In this document: one piece after another, positions 7,191 to 8,243 of the stretch | How the letters are laid out: every line of letters starts with the position of its first letter | Numbering within the stretch: position 1 is the stretch's first letter | Assembly (NCBI GenBank): GCA_964580865.1 | Contig: CAZONM010000279.1 | Location: 1 to 8,243 of the forward strand | DNA: 8,243 bases | Direction of reading: 5' to 3' | Source of the DNA: JACOUT01 sp964580865 | GTDB taxonomy: Bacteria > Myxococcota > UBA727 > VGSZ01 | The notes under the pieces: generated by a model | Told to the model about the DNA's origin: nothing | Database searches by the model: none | The model's input: the letters and a program-made list of their open reading frames with translations, nothing else | Translations under genes and position numbers: made by a program

Positions 7191-8243
7191 ATGCGCCAAC
7201 GCCCCGCCCTGCTCGGCTCGCTCGCCTGGGCGATCGCGTGTCTGGCCACTCCCGGCGCGCGCGGCGACGAGCCCGTGGCCCTGCCCGACGCGCTGCCGCC
7301 GCTCGACGACGCGGTGGTGGGCGAGACACCCCCGGTGGAGGTGTTCGCCGAGGCCCGCATGCGCGCCGCCCTCGACGCGGCGCGCGAATTCACCCGCGAC
7401 CAGGCGGCCGCTGGGGTGGGCCTGGGCGGACGAGCGGGGGTGATCACCCAGCTCGACTTCGGGCGCCTGGCCGTGGGCTTCGGCGAAGCAGGCGTGCTCG
7501 GCATGGCCGGCGTCGACGCGCCGCTGGCGATGCGCCCGGCCATCCCGCTCCTGCAGCGCGCGGAGCTGGTGATCGAGGGCGCCCTGTTCGGCTTCCCCGC
7601 CGCGGTGTCGCTCGGGCGCACCTCGCTCTCGATCGGCGACGGGCGCCTCATCGGCGACGAGCCCTACGACCTCTACGGGCGCGCCGTCGACGGCGGGCGC
7701 GCGCTCGTGCGCGGCGACATCGTGGACGTCGGCGTGGGCGCCTGGTGGCTCGGCGGCGTGGGCGACGCGCTCGACGTGGCAGCCGCCATCGACGGCGCGC
7801 TCGAGCTCGGCGACGGCGCCGGCCTCGACGCGTGGATCGTGGCGGAGAGCGCTGGCCCGGTGGGCCTGGTGGTGCCCACGCTGGGCACGCGCGTGCGCGG
7901 CGGCGTCGGTGCGTTCGAGGGCCGCGCCACCGCCGATCTTCAGGCTGCGCTCTCGGCAGCCTCCCTCGACAGCCAGGGGTTGGCGGGGCGCCTCGCCGGC
8001 GGCGCCCGCGCCACCCTCGAGGAGGGCGCGCTGGGTGTGCCGCTGCCGCGCGCCTTCGCGGACCTCGACGCCGAGATCGTCGCGGGCGACGTGGTCGCGG
8101 GCCGCGTGTTGCGCGCGCCGGCGCCCACGCTGCACGGCACGCGCGGCGCGCTCGATCTGTTGGCGCCCGACAACACCTGGCGCGCCGCGCTAGCCCTGGG
8201 GCTCGTGGAGGAGCGCCTCACGAGCACGCTCACGGGGCAGCTC
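7191..8243 (+). CDS. Exported protein, probable outer-membrane beta-barrel; C-terminus beyond the right edge
   Basis: 351 codons are visible without a stop. Residues 1-25 form a Sec signal peptide (basic start, hydrophobic core, likely cut after A23-R-G25). Residues 26-75 are acidic and Pro/Ala-rich. From about 80 on, short stretches of alternating hydrophobic and polar residues are broken by Gly/Asp turns, as in outer-membrane barrels. Residues 141-170 (LGRTSLSIGDGRLIG, then GRAVDGGRA) recall the 'GRQ.L..G..RL.G....R.FDG.R' pattern of alginate-export-type porins. That likeness is from memory and is weak, and the protein has fewer aromatic residues than usual for barrels. Cys17 could form a poor lipobox (A-I-A-C), but the cleavage site after Gly25 looks better. 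ATG 7191 gives the signal peptide directly. The divergent lipoprotein gene may encode a partner. Confidence 0.8.
   Translation, partial: MRQRPALLGSLAWAIACLATPGARGDEPVALPDALPPLDDAVVGETPPVEVFAEARMRAALDAAREFTRDQAAAGVGLGGRAGVITQLDFGRLAVGFGEAGVLGMAGVDAPLAMRPAIPLLQRAELVIEGALFGFPAAVSLGRTSLSIGDGRLIGDEPYDLYGRAVDGGRALVRGDIVDVGVGAWWLGGVGDALDVAAAIDGALELGDGAGLDAWIVAESAGPVGLVVPTLGTRVRGGVGAFEGRATADLQAALSAASLDSQGLAGRLAGGARATLEEGALGVPLPRAFADLDAEIVAGDVVAGRVLRAPAPTLHGTRGALDLLAPDNTWRAALALGLVEERLTSTLTGQL

Noticed and set aside
7116..8135. Upstream extension of the lipoprotein frame and the overlapping minus-strand frames
   Set aside because: It would bury the signal peptide and lipobox inside a protein and is antisense to the barrel gene.

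Overview
The window is about 8.2 kb of very GC-rich bacterial DNA, dense with genes. In the coding regions nearly every third codon position is G or C, which is why long open frames also appear antisense to most real genes. Three things suggest a myxobacterium or relative (Myxococcota): a tail-anchored Hanks-type Ser/Thr kinase with an HRDxSPEN catalytic loop, a nearby FHA protein, and genes that start a few bases after a -10-like box. This is an inference from gene style, not a placement.

Layout. (1) 1-1813, minus: 5' part (604 codons) of a vitamin B12-dependent class II ribonucleotide reductase, running off the left edge. (2) 1814-2459: a 646-bp non-coding stretch, less GC-rich than the genes. 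It holds a terminator-like hairpin for the kinase gene, an operator-like inverted repeat, a possible promoter and three hairpins in what would be the nrdJ leader. (3) 2460-4451, minus: Ser/Thr kinase of 663 residues with a C-terminal membrane anchor. (4) 4527-5870, plus: biotin carboxylase, divergent from the kinase across 75 bp. (5) 5935-6513, plus: small FHA-domain protein. (6) 6516-7115, minus: small lipoprotein of unknown function, convergent with the FHA gene with 2 bp between stops. (7) 7191-8243, plus: signal-peptide protein, probably an outer-membrane beta-barrel, divergent from the lipoprotein and running off the right edge.

How they may work together. The kinase and the FHA protein are a natural writer/reader pair for phosphothreonine, with the biotin carboxylase gene between them. 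This could link Ser/Thr phosphorylation to acyl-CoA carboxylation, but only gene order supports it. The lipoprotein and barrel genes form a divergent envelope pair. The reductase makes deoxyribonucleotides and looks functionally separate. I found no mobile element, CRISPR array, tRNA or rRNA, and no clear new defence or biosynthetic system. The most distinctive items are the structured nrdJ upstream region, the kinase architecture and catalytic loop, the Gly-loop variant in the carboxylase, and the envelope gene pair.
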